Origin: an uncultured Victivallis sp.
Lineage (GTDB): Bacteria > Verrucomicrobiota > Lentisphaeria > Victivallales > Victivallaceae
Assembly (NCBI RefSeq): GCF_944391105.1
Contig: NZ_CALXSK010000022.1
Coordinates: forward strand, 1-53,792
Direction of reading: 5' to 3'
DNA: 53,792 nt
The stretch's first letter is position 1. Each line of letters begins with the position of its first letter. Shown here piece by piece: positions 32,269-41,513 of the stretch. Under the pieces are notes generated by a model. The model was not told the origin of the DNA and made no database searches. It was given only the letters and a program-made list of their open reading frames with translations. Made by a program: the position numbers and the translations under genes.

Positions 32269-33225
32269 ATGGATCGACTCTTCATCATAAAACTCGATAA
32301 CGGCAGCACGTTCGAGGCGAAAGCCCCGTCCGGGGTCGAAGTCAAACTTCACGACACATGCGTGTTCCGTCGGGATTTCTATACCGATTCGGGAGAGATC
32401 GTGCGCGAAATCGCCGAACCTCCGGCGGAGACCGCCTGGAGCGAACTGCCCTCCATCCAGCATGTGGCCGACAATCGGGAACTCGCGACCGCGAATGATA
32501 ATTATGTCCGCTCCCGCAGCGCCATGCGTACCGCGCGGGAGCTGGTCGGCAACCTCGGGCTCGCAATGAAACTGCTGAATGCCCACTATTCGCTCGACGG
32601 AAAACTTGTGGTGATCCAGTTCAGCGCGGACGGCCGTGTCGACTTCCGCGAACTGGTCAAGGAGCTTTCGCGTACGCTCTGCACCCGGATTGAACTGCGT
32701 CAGATCGGCGTGCGCGACGAAACCGGCATCTACGGCGGAATCGCCGTCTGCGGCCAGAAACTCTGCTGCTGCCGCTTCCTGAAGGAGTTCAACTCCATCA
32801 ATGTGAAAATGGCCAAGGAGCAGGACCTCTCCCTCACGCCAGCAACGATTTCCGGAGCCTGCGGCCGTCTGAAATGCTGTCTCAAATTCGAGCATGAGGG
32901 GTATCAGGAGCTGGAAAAAAATATGCCCAAACGGGGCAACTGGTGCGAAACGCCCCAGGGACGCGGCCGCGTCTGTGACCGGAATCTGCTCACGCAGAAA
33001 GTCTCCGTTCAGCTTGAAACCGGCAACATCGTTCATTTCCATCGTTCGGAAGTGACGGTATTCACCCCGGAACAGCGTCCCCGCATCAGCAACGAACGCC
33101 AGCTCGGACGTAACGGCGGCAACAACAACCGCAACCGCAATCAACAGCGGACCAACCGGAACGACAACCGGCAGCCCAGACCCGAAAATGCGCAACCCGC
33201 CGAAAACGGGAAGCAGGAGAAATAA
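32269..33225 (+). CDS. PSP1-domain (RicT/YaaT-like) protein
   Basis: A 318-residue protein with the PSP1 domain: NLGLAMKLLNAHYSLDGKLV, FSADGRVDFRELVKELS, RIELRQIGVRDE and two cysteine clusters, CGQKLCCCRFLKEF and ACGRLKCCLKFEHEGY. In Bacillus, RicT with RicA and RicF holds iron-sulphur clusters and assists RNase Y. RicA and RicF are not visible here. The C-terminal 40 residues are rich in Asn, Arg and Gln (NGGNNNRNRNQQRTNRND), a disordered basic tail that could hold RNA. I start at 32269 (GGGAG upstream); other in-frame starts exist at 32245 and 32203. Confidence 0.88.
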   Translation: MDRLFIIKLDNGSTFEAKAPSGVEVKLHDTCVFRRDFYTDSGEIVREIAEPPAETAWSELPSIQHVADNRELATANDNYVRSRSAMRTARELVGNLGLAMKLLNAHYSLDGKLVVIQFSADGRVDFRELVKELSRTLCTRIELRQIGVRDETGIYGGIAVCGQKLCCCRFLKEFNSINVKMAKEQDLSLTPATISGACGRLKCCLKFEHEGYQELEKNMPKRGNWCETPQGRGRVCDRNLLTQKVSVQLETGNIVHFHRSEVTVFTPEQRPRISNERQLGRNGGNNNRNRNQQRTNRNDNRQPRPENAQPAENGKQEK

Positions 33226-33228
33226 CCC

Positions 33229-34119
33229 ATGGAGCCGCATCCCGAACTCGAACGCTATGCGGAGCTCGATGCCGCCGGGTTCCTGCCCGGCGTCGGAGAA
33301 GCCGCCGCCGACTTCGAGTCGCGAATCGCCGCCATCCGCGAAGCGCACCGGCAGTTTGAAGAAGAGCTCTCGGCCAATGGGGAAGTCAAGGTTTTTCAGG
33401 AGTTTCTGCTGAAGGAGTCCGAGCGGATTCCGGCTGAAATCATCGCCGAAGCGGACGACCTGACCGGAGAGCTCTACGATTTCCGGACGGTTCACGTGCC
33501 CGGATTCTTTCTCTCGCGCGACGTCGGGCTGCTCTGGGGCGGCTGCATAATCAGCGATACGGAGTTGCCGTTTTCCTTTTTTCTGATTCGCGGGGCGTTT
33601 CGCAAACGGCAGAAATGGTTCCTCTACAACCGCAAGGAGCTGCTCGCGCATGAGCTCTGCCATTCGATGCGGCAGCCGTTGCGCGATGTACCGCTGGAAG
33701 AGTTCTTCGCCTACCGCACGAGTCCGAGCCGTTTCCGCCGTTACCTGGGCAATTGTTTCATCCGTGATTACGATGCGCTGCTTTTTGTGATTCCGGTGTT
33801 CATTCTGCTCGGCGCGGTGATTGTGCAGTCGTTTCTGCTGCCGGCACTGCCGGCCTGGCCGTTCTGGATTCTTGCGCTCGCGTATCCCGCCTATCTGCTC
33901 TACCGGAACGCCCGGGCACGCCACTGGGTGTTCAAAGCGGCAAAGGCTCTGAAGGGATTCGGCGTTGAAAAACCGATGGCCGTACTGTTCCGCTCCACAA
34001 CGCCCGAGATCCGCGAACTCGGCAAACTGAAAAGCCCGGAGAGTCTCCGGGCTTATGTCGATGGGAAACAGGAGCTGCGCTGGCAGATCATCCGCCGGCG
34101 CTTCCTCCCGAATCTGTGA
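33229..34119 (+). CDS. Hypothetical membrane protein with HExxH motif
   Basis: A 296-residue protein, family not recognised. A helical N-terminal part (1-75) precedes ELLAHELCHSMRQP, which contains His141-Glu142-x-x-His145, the zinc-protease signature, and PLEEFFAYRTS brings Glu157/158 12 to 13 residues further, a plausible third ligand. Two membrane spans follow at about 183-205 and 210-227, then a basic cytoplasmic tail. It is three bases behind the RicT-like gene, so the two are coupled. A membrane-linked metallopeptidase is the best guess; the activity is unproven. Confidence 0.6.
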   Translation: MEPHPELERYAELDAAGFLPGVGEAAADFESRIAAIREAHRQFEEELSANGEVKVFQEFLLKESERIPAEIIAEADDLTGELYDFRTVHVPGFFLSRDVGLLWGGCIISDTELPFSFFLIRGAFRKRQKWFLYNRKELLAHELCHSMRQPLRDVPLEEFFAYRTSPSRFRRYLGNCFIRDYDALLFVIPVFILLGAVIVQSFLLPALPAWPFWILALAYPAYLLYRNARARHWVFKAAKALKGFGVEKPMAVLFRSTTPEIRELGKLKSPESLRAYVDGKQELRWQIIRRRFLPNL

Positions 34120-34140
34120 GGCCGCAGCGCGGCGAATGCG

Positions 34141-35931
34141 TCACATCGCGTCGGGGATCCCGATGGTCAGGGTACCGAGCCCGTCGGCAATGATTTCCCG
34201 TACGGCGCTCGAAAGCGCGAGCCGTGCGGCTGCGAGTTCCGGCGTCTCCGCCGCAAGCACCGGACACTCCCGGTAGAAGCTGTTGAACGCCTTCCCGAGA
34301 TTGAGCAGATACTCGACAAGACCCGAGCAGTCACGCCGCTCGGCCGCAAGCTGAAGTACGCTCGGATAAAATGACGCCGTGACGGCCAGAAATTTCTCCG
34401 TCTCAGCCCCGAGCAGACTCCAATCGACCTTCTCCGGGCTGAACTCTATGCCGCGCTCCGCCGCCTTGCGCCGGATCGACTGGATTCGCGCCGCGACATA
34501 CTGAACATACGGCCCGGTGTCTCCTTCGAACCGCAGCGATGCGGCCGGATCGAACATGATCGTGGTTTTCGGGTTGAATTTCAGAAGCATGAACTTCAAC
34601 GCGCCAAGCCCGATGATTTCGCCGCGGGCCTTGAGCTCTTCCGGAGAAAGCTCCTCGCCACCGCGTTCCCGGCACGCCTCCATCGCAAGCGAAGCCATCT
34701 CATCGAAAAGATCGTCCGCATCGACCACCGTACCCTCGCGGCTCTTCATCTTCCCGGTCGGAAGATTGACCATACCGTAAGAGAGATGATAGAGATCCTT
34801 CGCCCAGGAGTATCCGAGCCTCTCCATGATCGTAAACAACATCTGGAAATGCAGATTCTGCTCGTCTCCGACCACCCAGATCATCGACTCGGGATGGTAA
34901 TCCTCATACTTGCGCAGCGTCGTGCCGATGTCCTGCGTGATGTAGACGCTTGTGCCGTCGCTGCGCAGAACCACCTTCTTCCCGAGCTTGCCGAGGTCAC
35001 AGATCACCGCGCCGTCCTCGCGCTTCGTGAACACCCCCTTCTCCAGTCCGGAAGCAATAATGTCCTTGCCGAGCAGATAGGTCTCGCTCTCAAGATAGGT
35101 GTGGTCAAAGTGAATCCCCATGCGCTCGTAGGTTTCGGCGAAACCCGCAAACACCCAGTCGTTCATCTTGCGCCAGAGCGCCCGGACCTGCGGATCGCCC
35201 GCTTCCCACTGCTGAAGCATCTTCTGAGTCGCCGCCCCGAGTTCCGTATCGAGAAACAGCTCTTCACTGCTCTTTTCCGCGAGTTCCGGGTGTGCCTCCT
35301 TCAGAGCCTTGATCTCCTCAGACAGCGCTTTATTGTAGTCGACGTAGAATTTCCCGACCAGATGGTCGCCCTTCATGCCGGTCGACTCGGGAGTGCAGCC
35401 GTTGCCGAACCGCTCGTAGGCGATCATCGATTTGCAGATATGGATTCCGCGGTCATTCACAAGATTGATCTCGATCACATCGTGCCCGACCCGTTTCAGC
35501 AGCGATCCGAGCGACATGCCCAGCGTATTGTTCCGGACATGCCCGAGATGCTGCGGCTTGTTCGTATTCGGCGCGGAAAACTCAATGAGGATTCGGCGGC
35601 GGCACTCCTCCGGCAGCTTCGCCGATGCGAGCAACGCAGTCACATCCGCCACCGAATCCCGGTAAAGCGCGGCCGGTTTGAGCGTCACATTCACAAACGC
35701 CTTGACTGCCTCGGCATGAGCCACGTCGGCATGTCCGTTCAGATATTCCGTCACCTCCGCCGCAACCGCCATCGGATTCCCGCAGCTCTTCGCAAATCGG
35801 AAACAGTTGACCGTAAGATCACCGTTCATCCCCGCGGGACACGGTTCCGGAGCGATCACGCTCCCGGCCGGAAACTTCTCATACTTCCCCCGGAGAAACC
35901 CTTCGAGGTCCGCCACAAACTTGTATGCCAT
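34141..35931 (-). CDS. argS: Arginyl-tRNA synthetase
   Basis: A 596-residue class I synthetase that charges tRNA-Arg. The HIGH-type signature is APNTNKPQHLGHVRNN (about 120-135), and GKMKSREGT is the KMSKS region. The N-terminal Add-1 domain (about 1-110) and C-terminal helical DALR anticodon-binding domain (after about 460) are both present. The start is placed at ATG 35931; a TTG at 35946 would add five residues. The gene is the last of the cmk-ybgC-manA-argS run, 11 bp after manA. Confidence 0.95.
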   Translation of the reverse strand: MAYKFVADLEGFLRGKYEKFPAGSVIAPEPCPAGMNGDLTVNCFRFAKSCGNPMAVAAEVTEYLNGHADVAHAEAVKAFVNVTLKPAALYRDSVADVTALLASAKLPEECRRRILIEFSAPNTNKPQHLGHVRNNTLGMSLGSLLKRVGHDVIEINLVNDRGIHICKSMIAYERFGNGCTPESTGMKGDHLVGKFYVDYNKALSEEIKALKEAHPELAEKSSEELFLDTELGAATQKMLQQWEAGDPQVRALWRKMNDWVFAGFAETYERMGIHFDHTYLESETYLLGKDIIASGLEKGVFTKREDGAVICDLGKLGKKVVLRSDGTSVYITQDIGTTLRKYEDYHPESMIWVVGDEQNLHFQMLFTIMERLGYSWAKDLYHLSYGMVNLPTGKMKSREGTVVDADDLFDEMASLAMEACRERGGEELSPEELKARGEIIGLGALKFMLLKFNPKTTIMFDPAASLRFEGDTGPYVQYVAARIQSIRRKAAERGIEFSPEKVDWSLLGAETEKFLAVTASFYPSVLQLAAERRDCSGLVEYLLNLGKAFNSFYRECPVLAAETPELAAARLALSSAVREIIADGLGTLTIGIPDAM

Positions 35932-35942
35932 CCTGCTGCCTT

Positions 35943-36965
35943 TCAAAGCGTCGTTTTCACCACGGTGGTCTCGCCCTCACTCTCAGGGACAATGACGTAA
36001 CTGCCGAAACAGGCCGGAATCAGCGCCGTTTCGCCCGCCGCAAGGCGAACGCTCCGCTCCGGATCATCCGGTTTTCCGAGCGTAACCGCACCATTGATCG
36101 CACTGATCATGTGAAAGCTGCCGAACGATCCCGTATCATCCGACCAGAGCGATGTCAACCGCAGATCCGTCACAGTGAAGAACGGGCAGTTGCTGACCAC
36201 GTCGAACTTGCGGTTGTGCGAAACATAATCGGTCACGCCGACGATCCGCGGCGAAGTACGGTTCATGAAGTTGATCGACTGAATCCCCTTTTCAATGTGC
36301 AGTTCACGCGGATTGCCGTGCGCATCAACCCGTCCCCAGTCACTGACCCGGTAGGTCGTGTCGCTGTTCTGCTGGATCTCGAGAATCAGATTGCCGCCGC
36401 CGATCGCATGCAGCGTCCCGGAAGTGATGAAATACGCATCACCCGGCAGCGACGGATAAACCTGAAGCAGATTCTCCACGTCCGGCGAATCGAGCCGGCT
36501 CACAAGTTGCTGACGCGTCGCCCTCCCCTGAAGTCCGGCAAGGATCTGTGCTCCCTTGCGCGCCGCGACGATGTACCACATCTCAGTCTTGGGCTCGGCT
36601 CCCTCGCCGATCCGGGCACAGGCCGCCTCGTCCGGATGCACCTGCAAACTCAACCGGTCACCCGCATCGATCAGCTTCACCAGCAGCGGAAAACGCTGAA
36701 TCGATTTCGCGCGCCGCCCGACCAGCTCCCGGCCGTAATGCTGAAGAAGCTCATGCAGACTCTTCCCCGCCATGGGGCCGTTGGCCAGCACACTGTTCTC
36801 GTCCTCGCGGTCGACGATCTCCCACGACTCGCCGATCGGTTCCTCCGAGGCGGGAACCTCGCGGTGAAGCACCTCGGACATCTGCGTTCCACCCCAGATG
36901 CGCGCCTGATAAATCGGGACGAACTTGAGGGGATAAAGCTGATTGCTGTTCAGAAAATCACTCAT
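35943..36965 (-). CDS. manA: Mannose-6-phosphate isomerase, class I
   Basis: ManA interconverts fructose 6-phosphate and mannose 6-phosphate, a zinc enzyme that feeds GDP-mannose or mannose catabolism. The 340-residue protein shows RIWGGTQ (about 22-28), GESWEIVDRE, LSLQVHPDEAAC (zinc ligands) and GTLHAIGGGNLILEIQQNSD. The start overlaps the ybgC stop by 8 bp and has GGAGAGC upstream. Confidence 0.92.
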   Translation of the reverse strand: MSDFLNSNQLYPLKFVPIYQARIWGGTQMSEVLHREVPASEEPIGESWEIVDREDENSVLANGPMAGKSLHELLQHYGRELVGRRAKSIQRFPLLVKLIDAGDRLSLQVHPDEAACARIGEGAEPKTEMWYIVAARKGAQILAGLQGRATRQQLVSRLDSPDVENLLQVYPSLPGDAYFITSGTLHAIGGGNLILEIQQNSDTTYRVSDWGRVDAHGNPRELHIEKGIQSINFMNRTSPRIVGVTDYVSHNRKFDVVSNCPFFTVTDLRLTSLWSDDTGSFGSFHMISAINGAVTLGKPDDPERSVRLAAGETALIPACFGSYVIVPESEGETTVVKTTL

Positions 36966-37377
36966 TCTTGCTCTCCGGTTCAAAGGAAAACTGTCTGCAC
37001 GTATCGATAAAGTCACCCGGCATACGGGTCACCTTGCGGTCGCCGTTCACGCTGACCAGAACGACATGTCCGGAAACCAGCAGCTCATCGCCACGACGAA
37101 CTTCCGAGGCGATCACCATGCGCACGCCGCGCACCTCCTTCACCCATGAGCGGAATGTCAGCAGATCGTCGTAACGAGCCGGAGCGTGGTATTTGCAGTA
37201 CGCCTCCGAAACCGGCAAAAACAACCCGCGCTTTTCAAGTTCACTGTACGGCAGCCCGGCCGAACGCAGCATCTCCGTCCGGCTGCGCTCGAAATACTCC
37301 AGATAGTTCGCATAATAGACCACTCCCATCTGATCGGTGTCGGCATATGGAACCCGGTACTCTATTTCATGATACAT
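36958..37377 (-). CDS. ybgC: YbgC/FadM-like acyl-CoA thioesterase
   Basis: A 139-residue hot-dog-fold thioesterase that hydrolyses acyl-CoA. Its signature is YADTDQMGVVYYANYLEYFE (about 11-30), including the catalytic Asp region and the NYLEYFERSR motif. In proteobacteria the gene heads the tol-pal cluster; that cluster is not here. It overlaps both cmk (16 bp) and manA (8 bp). Confidence 0.9.
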   Translation of the reverse strand: MYHEIEYRVPYADTDQMGVVYYANYLEYFERSRTEMLRSAGLPYSELEKRGLFLPVSEAYCKYHAPARYDDLLTFRSWVKEVRGVRMVIASEVRRGDELLVSGHVVLVSVNGDRKVTRMPGDFIDTCRQFSFEPESKNE

Positions 37378-38051
37378 ATTCCACTCTCCTGCAGCTTGCG
37401 GGCAGTCAGCCCGATGATCGTTTCCACCGCTTTGTCAAGCGAAAATCCGGTCGTATCGACCAGAATCGCATCCGGAGCTGGCTTGAGCGGAGCTACCGCC
37501 CGCTCCGAATCCTGCTTGTCGCGCGCAGCAATCTCGCGGGCGACTTCCGCAAGCGTCGCACCGTCGGGCGATTCACCATCCTGGGCAAGCCGCCGCCGCG
37601 CACGCTCCTCCGGCGAAGCCGTGAGAAAAATCTTAACCGCGGCATCCGGAAAAATCACCGTCCCGATATCGCGTCCTTCCATCACGACCATCCGCTCCCC
37701 GGCAAATCCGCGCTGAACTCCGAGCAGAAAATCGCGAACCACTGGTTGCGTCGCCACCAGACTCGCCCCGGCCGCCACCTCCGCAGTCCGCAGTGCCGCC
37801 CCGGGAAACGCCCCGTTCAACTTCAACTCATAAGCACCTGACTCATTTTCCGCATATTCGAGCTTGAGCGTATCAAGAAAACTCCGGTCAAGCGACGAGA
37901 GATCGCGACCCGCCCGGATCGCGGCCAGAGCCACGGCCCGATATAAGCTGCCGGTGTTGATATAGGCTATATTCAGTTTTTCGGCGACCCGTCTGGCTAT
38001 GGTGCTCTTCCCGGATGCCGCCGGGCCGTCGATCGCAATACAATTGCTCAT
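37362..38051 (-). CDS. cmk: Cytidylate kinase
   Basis: Cmk converts CMP and dCMP to diphosphates. The 229-residue protein starts with the P-loop IAIDGPAASGKSTIARRVAE, followed by YINTGSLYRAVAL, MEGRDIGTVIFPDA and RRLAQDGESPDG. The start is at ATG 38051 after AAGAGATGG. A strong terminator-like hairpin ends only about 22 nt upstream, so its supply of transcripts depends on read-through from secY or an internal promoter. It overlaps ybgC by 16 bp. Confidence 0.94.
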   Translation of the reverse strand: MSNCIAIDGPAASGKSTIARRVAEKLNIAYINTGSLYRAVALAAIRAGRDLSSLDRSFLDTLKLEYAENESGAYELKLNGAFPGAALRTAEVAAGASLVATQPVVRDFLLGVQRGFAGERMVVMEGRDIGTVIFPDAAVKIFLTASPEERARRRLAQDGESPDGATLAEVAREIAARDKQDSERAVAPLKPAPDAILVDTTGFSLDKAVETIIGLTARKLQESGICIMK

Positions 38052-38073
38052 GAAACCATCTCTTCCAGAATAT

Positions 38074-38115
38074 AAAAAGGACTGATTCGACCAGCCGCAA
38101 CCGGTCGGACCAGTC
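38074..38115 (-). terminator. Rho-independent terminator after secY
   Basis: On the minus strand GACTGGTCCGACC (38103-38115) pairs with GGTCGAATCAGTC (38080-38092) over 13 bp with one wobble and one mismatch, then CTTTTT (38074-38079). It ends the ribosomal-protein transcript or attenuates it before cmk. Confidence 0.75.
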
Positions 38116-38142
38116 CGACATCTCAAATGTTCGTCGCGGAAA

Positions 38143-39528
38143 TCAGTTTCCGCTGCGGCTCCGCAACCGTCCGCTCTTCAGGAATCCCTCATAATGCCGC
38201 ATCGTAAGATGGGATTCCAGCTGGCTGACCGTATCGAGCACCACGCCGACCATAATGAGCAGCGACGTACCGCCGAAGAACTGGGCAACCATGAACGGAA
38301 TGTTGAAACTGCTGTACAAAAACATCGGGAACAACGCCAGAATCATCAGGAACACCGCCCCTCCGGCAGTGACACGAGTCATCGCCGTATCAAGATAATC
38401 CGCGGTCGGCTGTCCGGGGCTGATGCCCGGAATGAAAGCACCCTCCTTCTTGAGGTTGTCCGCGATCTGAATCGGGTTGAACTGATTCGCCACCCAGAAG
38501 AAACTGAACGCGAGAATCAGAACCGCATAGGCGATCATGTACCCGGTTCCATCCTGCTGAAACGTCTGCGCAAGCGTAATCCAGATGCTGCTGGCATCCG
38601 GACGATTCGCCATATAGCGGAACAAATACTCCGGCAGCATCAGGATCGCACCGGCGAAAATGATCGGCATGACGTTCGCGTAGTTGACCTTCAACGGCAT
38701 GTAAGTGCTGCCACCGGTCATCTGCTTGCCGACCGTTTTGCGAATCATCTGAATCGGAACCCGGCGATACCCCTGCGAAAGAAGAATCGTCGCAGCCGTC
38801 ACAACACAGAACACCACCAGCAGCAACAACAGCTGAACCGCATTGAAGCTCGTGCCGCTCGGAGTCTCTCCAGCCCAGGCCATCTGGACCAGCTCGATAA
38901 CCGACTGCGGCAACCGCGAGACGATGTTGATTGTGATGATGAGCGAAACACCGTTGCCGATGCCCCGCTCCGTGATCTGCTCACCGAGCCAAGTGAAAAC
39001 CATCGTCGTCGTGGTCAGCACCAGAATCGTCATCAGAATGAAGATCTGCTCATTCCCCAGAAAAAGGGGACGCCCCGGCGCCGGCAGACCAATCTTGGTC
39101 GGGTTGATCATCGCAAGCGCAACCATCATCCCCTGAACCACACAGACCAGCAGCGTCAGGTAACGGGTATACTGGGAGATCTTCTGGCGACCCGTCTCCC
39201 CCTCGCGCTGGAGCTTCTCCAGCGAGGGGATCACAGGCACCAGAAGCTGAACGATAATCGACGCGGTGATGTATGGCATGATACCGAGAGCCCCCAGCGC
39301 GAAGTGCGTAAGCGCTCCGCCGGAAAACAGGTCGATAAACGCCATCAATCCGCCGCCGTCCTTGTTGCTGGCACTCAGTTCAGCCATAAAACTTTCCAGT
39401 GCCGCCGGATCAACCCCGGGACACGGAATGCTGCTCGCAAAACGCACCAGCACAATAATCAGTGCGGTGAACATCAGGCGATTCCGCAGATCTTTCACCT
39501 TCAATGTGTTGACAAATGCCTGCAACAT
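38143..39528 (-). CDS. secY: Preprotein translocase subunit SecY
   Basis: The channel of the Sec translocon. A 461-residue protein with ten membrane spans. Signatures are LRNRLMFTALIIVLVRFASS at the N-terminus, the plug region near GVDPAALESFM, and NPIQIADNLKKEGAFIPGI in the sixth cytoplasmic loop. It ends the ribosomal cluster; no adk, map, infA or rpmJ follows, unlike the usual order. Confidence 0.96.
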   Translation of the reverse strand: MLQAFVNTLKVKDLRNRLMFTALIIVLVRFASSIPCPGVDPAALESFMAELSASNKDGGGLMAFIDLFSGGALTHFALGALGIMPYITASIIVQLLVPVIPSLEKLQREGETGRQKISQYTRYLTLLVCVVQGMMVALAMINPTKIGLPAPGRPLFLGNEQIFILMTILVLTTTTMVFTWLGEQITERGIGNGVSLIITINIVSRLPQSVIELVQMAWAGETPSGTSFNAVQLLLLLVVFCVVTAATILLSQGYRRVPIQMIRKTVGKQMTGGSTYMPLKVNYANVMPIIFAGAILMLPEYLFRYMANRPDASSIWITLAQTFQQDGTGYMIAYAVLILAFSFFWVANQFNPIQIADNLKKEGAFIPGISPGQPTADYLDTAMTRVTAGGAVFLMILALFPMFLYSSFNIPFMVAQFFGGTSLLIMVGVVLDTVSQLESHLTMRHYEGFLKSGRLRSRSGN

Positions 39529-39552
39529 AACTTACCGTCTTCCCCGGTTTTT

Positions 39553-39999
39553 TTATTCCACGACTTCGACTTTCCCGCCGGCGGCTTCGATCTTGGCCTG
39601 CGCCTGCGCGGAGAATTTCTCCGCCTTGACGGTCAGCGCCTTCGTGATCTCACCATTCGCAAGAATCTTGATCATCTGGACCTTCTTGCCCAGAAGATTC
39701 TTCGCACGGAGCGCCTCCTGATCAACCACGTCACCCGCGTTGAAATTCTCTTCGAGAATGTTCAAGTTGACCAGCTGGTACTCGATATGATCCGGGCTGT
39801 TGAAGCCGCGCTTCGGCAGACGACGGAACAACGGAATCTGTCCGCCTTCAAAGAACGGACGCACCGACGAACCGGTACGGGACTTCTGCCCCTTCTCTCC
39901 GCGCCCGGCCGTCTTGCCGAGACCGGAGCTGTCGCCGCGCCCGACCCGCTTGCGCCGCTTCCGCGAACCGGCGTTGGGGCTGAGTTCATGCAGTTTCAT
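39553..39999 (-). CDS. rplO: 50S ribosomal protein L15
   Basis: A 148-residue L15: MKLHELSPNAGSRKRRKRVG and the Gly/Arg-rich GRGDSSGLGKTAGRGEKGQK contacting 23S rRNA, then the globular C-terminal domain. It lies 24 bp after rpsE; the usual rpmD (L30) between rpsE and rplO is missing. Confidence 0.97.
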   Translation of the reverse strand: MKLHELSPNAGSRKRRKRVGRGDSSGLGKTAGRGEKGQKSRTGSSVRPFFEGGQIPLFRRLPKRGFNSPDHIEYQLVNLNILEENFNAGDVVDQEALRAKNLLGKKVQMIKILANGEITKALTVKAEKFSAQAQAKIEAAGGKVEVVE

Positions 40000-40023
40000 A
40001 ATCCAAAACTTCCTATCTGTAGA

Positions 40024-40563
40024 TTAGTTGTTTTCCGTCGCGGGAGCAGCAACCGGCGCAGCCTGCGGCAACGCAATACCACGCCGCGCATACACTTCCT
40101 CGCGGCTCGAAAGCTGCGAGATCGCCTTGAACGTCGCCTTCGCAACATTCGCCGCATTCGCCGCACCGAGCGACTTTGCAAGCACGTCCTTCACACCGGC
40201 AAGCTCGAGAATCGCACGAACCGCACCACCGGCAATCAAACCCGTACCAGACGAAGCCGGACGGAGCAACACACGCGCTCCACCGAATTTCACCTCAATC
40301 TCATGCGGCAGCGTCTGACCGTTCATCGGAACCGTCACGAGATTGCGCCGGGCGGCCTCGCCACCCTTGCGGATCGCATCGGAAACCTCGTTCGCCTTGC
40401 CGTAGCCGTAACCGACCCGGCCGTTGTGGTCTCCAACCACAACAAGAGCGCCGAAACTGAAGTTCTTGCCGCCCTTCACGACCTTCGCACTGCGGTTGAT
40501 CGAAATGACGTTCTCGTCGAATTCGCTCTGAACCGCTTCATTGACATTTTCACGTTTCGCCAT
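40024..40563 (-). CDS. rpsE: 30S ribosomal protein S5
   Basis: A 179-residue S5 that shapes the decoding centre: [24 protein letters not shown] N-terminus, [19 protein letters not shown], and the C-terminal [20 protein letters not shown]. The start is at ATG 40563; the frame is open 16 codons further. The C-terminal tail ([12 protein letters not shown]) is Ala/Pro-rich. Confidence 0.97.
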   Translation of the reverse strand: MAKRENVNEAVQSEFDENVISINRSAKVVKGGKNFSFGALVVVGDHNGRVGYGYGKANEVSDAIRKGGEAARRNLVTVPMNGQTLPHEIEVKFGGARVLLRPASSGTGLIAGGAVRAILELAGVKDVLAKSLGAANAANVAKATFKAISQLSSREEVYARRGIALPQAAPVAAPATENN

Positions 40564-40573
40564 GGGAATTCTC

Positions 40574-40936
40574 CTAGAACTTGAGTCCGTTTTCGCGGGC
40601 GGTCTCGGCAATCGCCTTCATCCGGCCGTGATAGTTGTAACCGGAACGGTCGAAAACAACTTCCGTGACGTTCGCAGCCTTCGCAGCCTCCGCCGCGAGT
40701 TTCCCGAGCAACACCGCTCCAGCCATATTCGGCTTGGCATTCTCCGCCTTGAACTTCGGATCCAGGCTGGAGGTGCTCGCCAGCGTCACACCCTTCACAT
40801 CGTCAATAAACTGACAGTAAATATGATTGGCGGTGATGCTCACGCAAAATCTCGGACGGGCCGCCGTGCCGGAAATCTTCTTGCGAATCCGGAGATGGCG
40901 GCGCACACGCATCGTTTTTCTATCTTTGACAGCCAT
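40574..40936 (-). CDS. rplR: 50S ribosomal protein L18
   Basis: A 120-residue L18 binding 5S r[23 protein letters not shown] near the N-terminus and [20 protein letters not shown] at the C-terminus. It lies between rplF and rpsE with 24-bp and 10-bp gaps. Confidence 0.97.
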   Translation of the reverse strand: MAVKDRKTMRVRRHLRIRKKISGTAARPRFCVSITANHIYCQFIDDVKGVTLASTSSLDPKFKAENAKPNMAGAVLLGKLAAEAAKAANVTEVVFDRSGYNYHGRMKAIAETARENGLKF

Positions 40937-40960
40937 GTTATAAGCTCCTTAAACCCGGGA

Positions 40961-41491
40961 TCAACCCACGGATTTGCCTTCTTTGAGGATGATCCGCTCG
41001 TCGGAATAACGAATGCCCTTGCCCTTGTACGGCTCGGGCGGACGGAAACGACGGATCTCGGCGGCAACTTCGCCCACCGCCTGCTTGTCCGCACCCTCGA
41101 CCGTGATCTTCGCGCCTTCCACAGCAACTTTCACCGTGTCAGGAATCATATATTCGATCGTGTGCGAATAACCGAGGTTCAACACCAGCTTCTTACCGGA
41201 AAGCTGCGCCTTGTAACCGACGCCAACAATCTGAAGCTCCTTCTTGAATCCCGCAGTCACCCCGATCACCATGTTGTTGATCAAACTGCGGGTCAACCCC
41301 TGCATCGCGCTCGCCTTGCGGTCGTCTGAAGCCATCGCGACGTGGACGTGCCCGTCCTTCACCTCAACCGCAACCAGCGGCGGAAGCGGCATCGAAAGCT
41401 TCGACTTGCCTTCGACCGTCACCCCGGCAGCGTCGACCGACACCTTCACGCCGGAAGGAATCGCGATCGCCTTATTGCCAATTCGAGACAT
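40961..41491 (-). CDS. rplF: 50S ribosomal protein L6
   Basis: A 176-residue L6 with its two repeated domains and the C-terminal signature RRFRPPEPYKGKGIRYSDE that binds 23S rRNA near the sarcin-ricin loop. The start MSRIGNKAIAIPSG is typical. Confidence 0.97.
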   Translation of the reverse strand: MSRIGNKAIAIPSGVKVSVDAAGVTVEGKSKLSMPLPPLVAVEVKDGHVHVAMASDDRKASAMQGLTRSLINNMVIGVTAGFKKELQIVGVGYKAQLSGKKLVLNLGYSHTIEYMIPDTVKVAVEGAKITVEGADKQAVGEVAAEIRRFRPPEPYKGKGIRYSDERIILKEGKSVG

Positions 41492-41513
41492 ATTTCAAAT
41501 TCCTGTTCTTTAA

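Noticed and set aside
38194..40584. 796-codon plus-strand frame opposite secY, rplO and rpsE
   Set aside because: It spans three conserved genes in antisense; the Arg/His/Asn-rich product has no domain.
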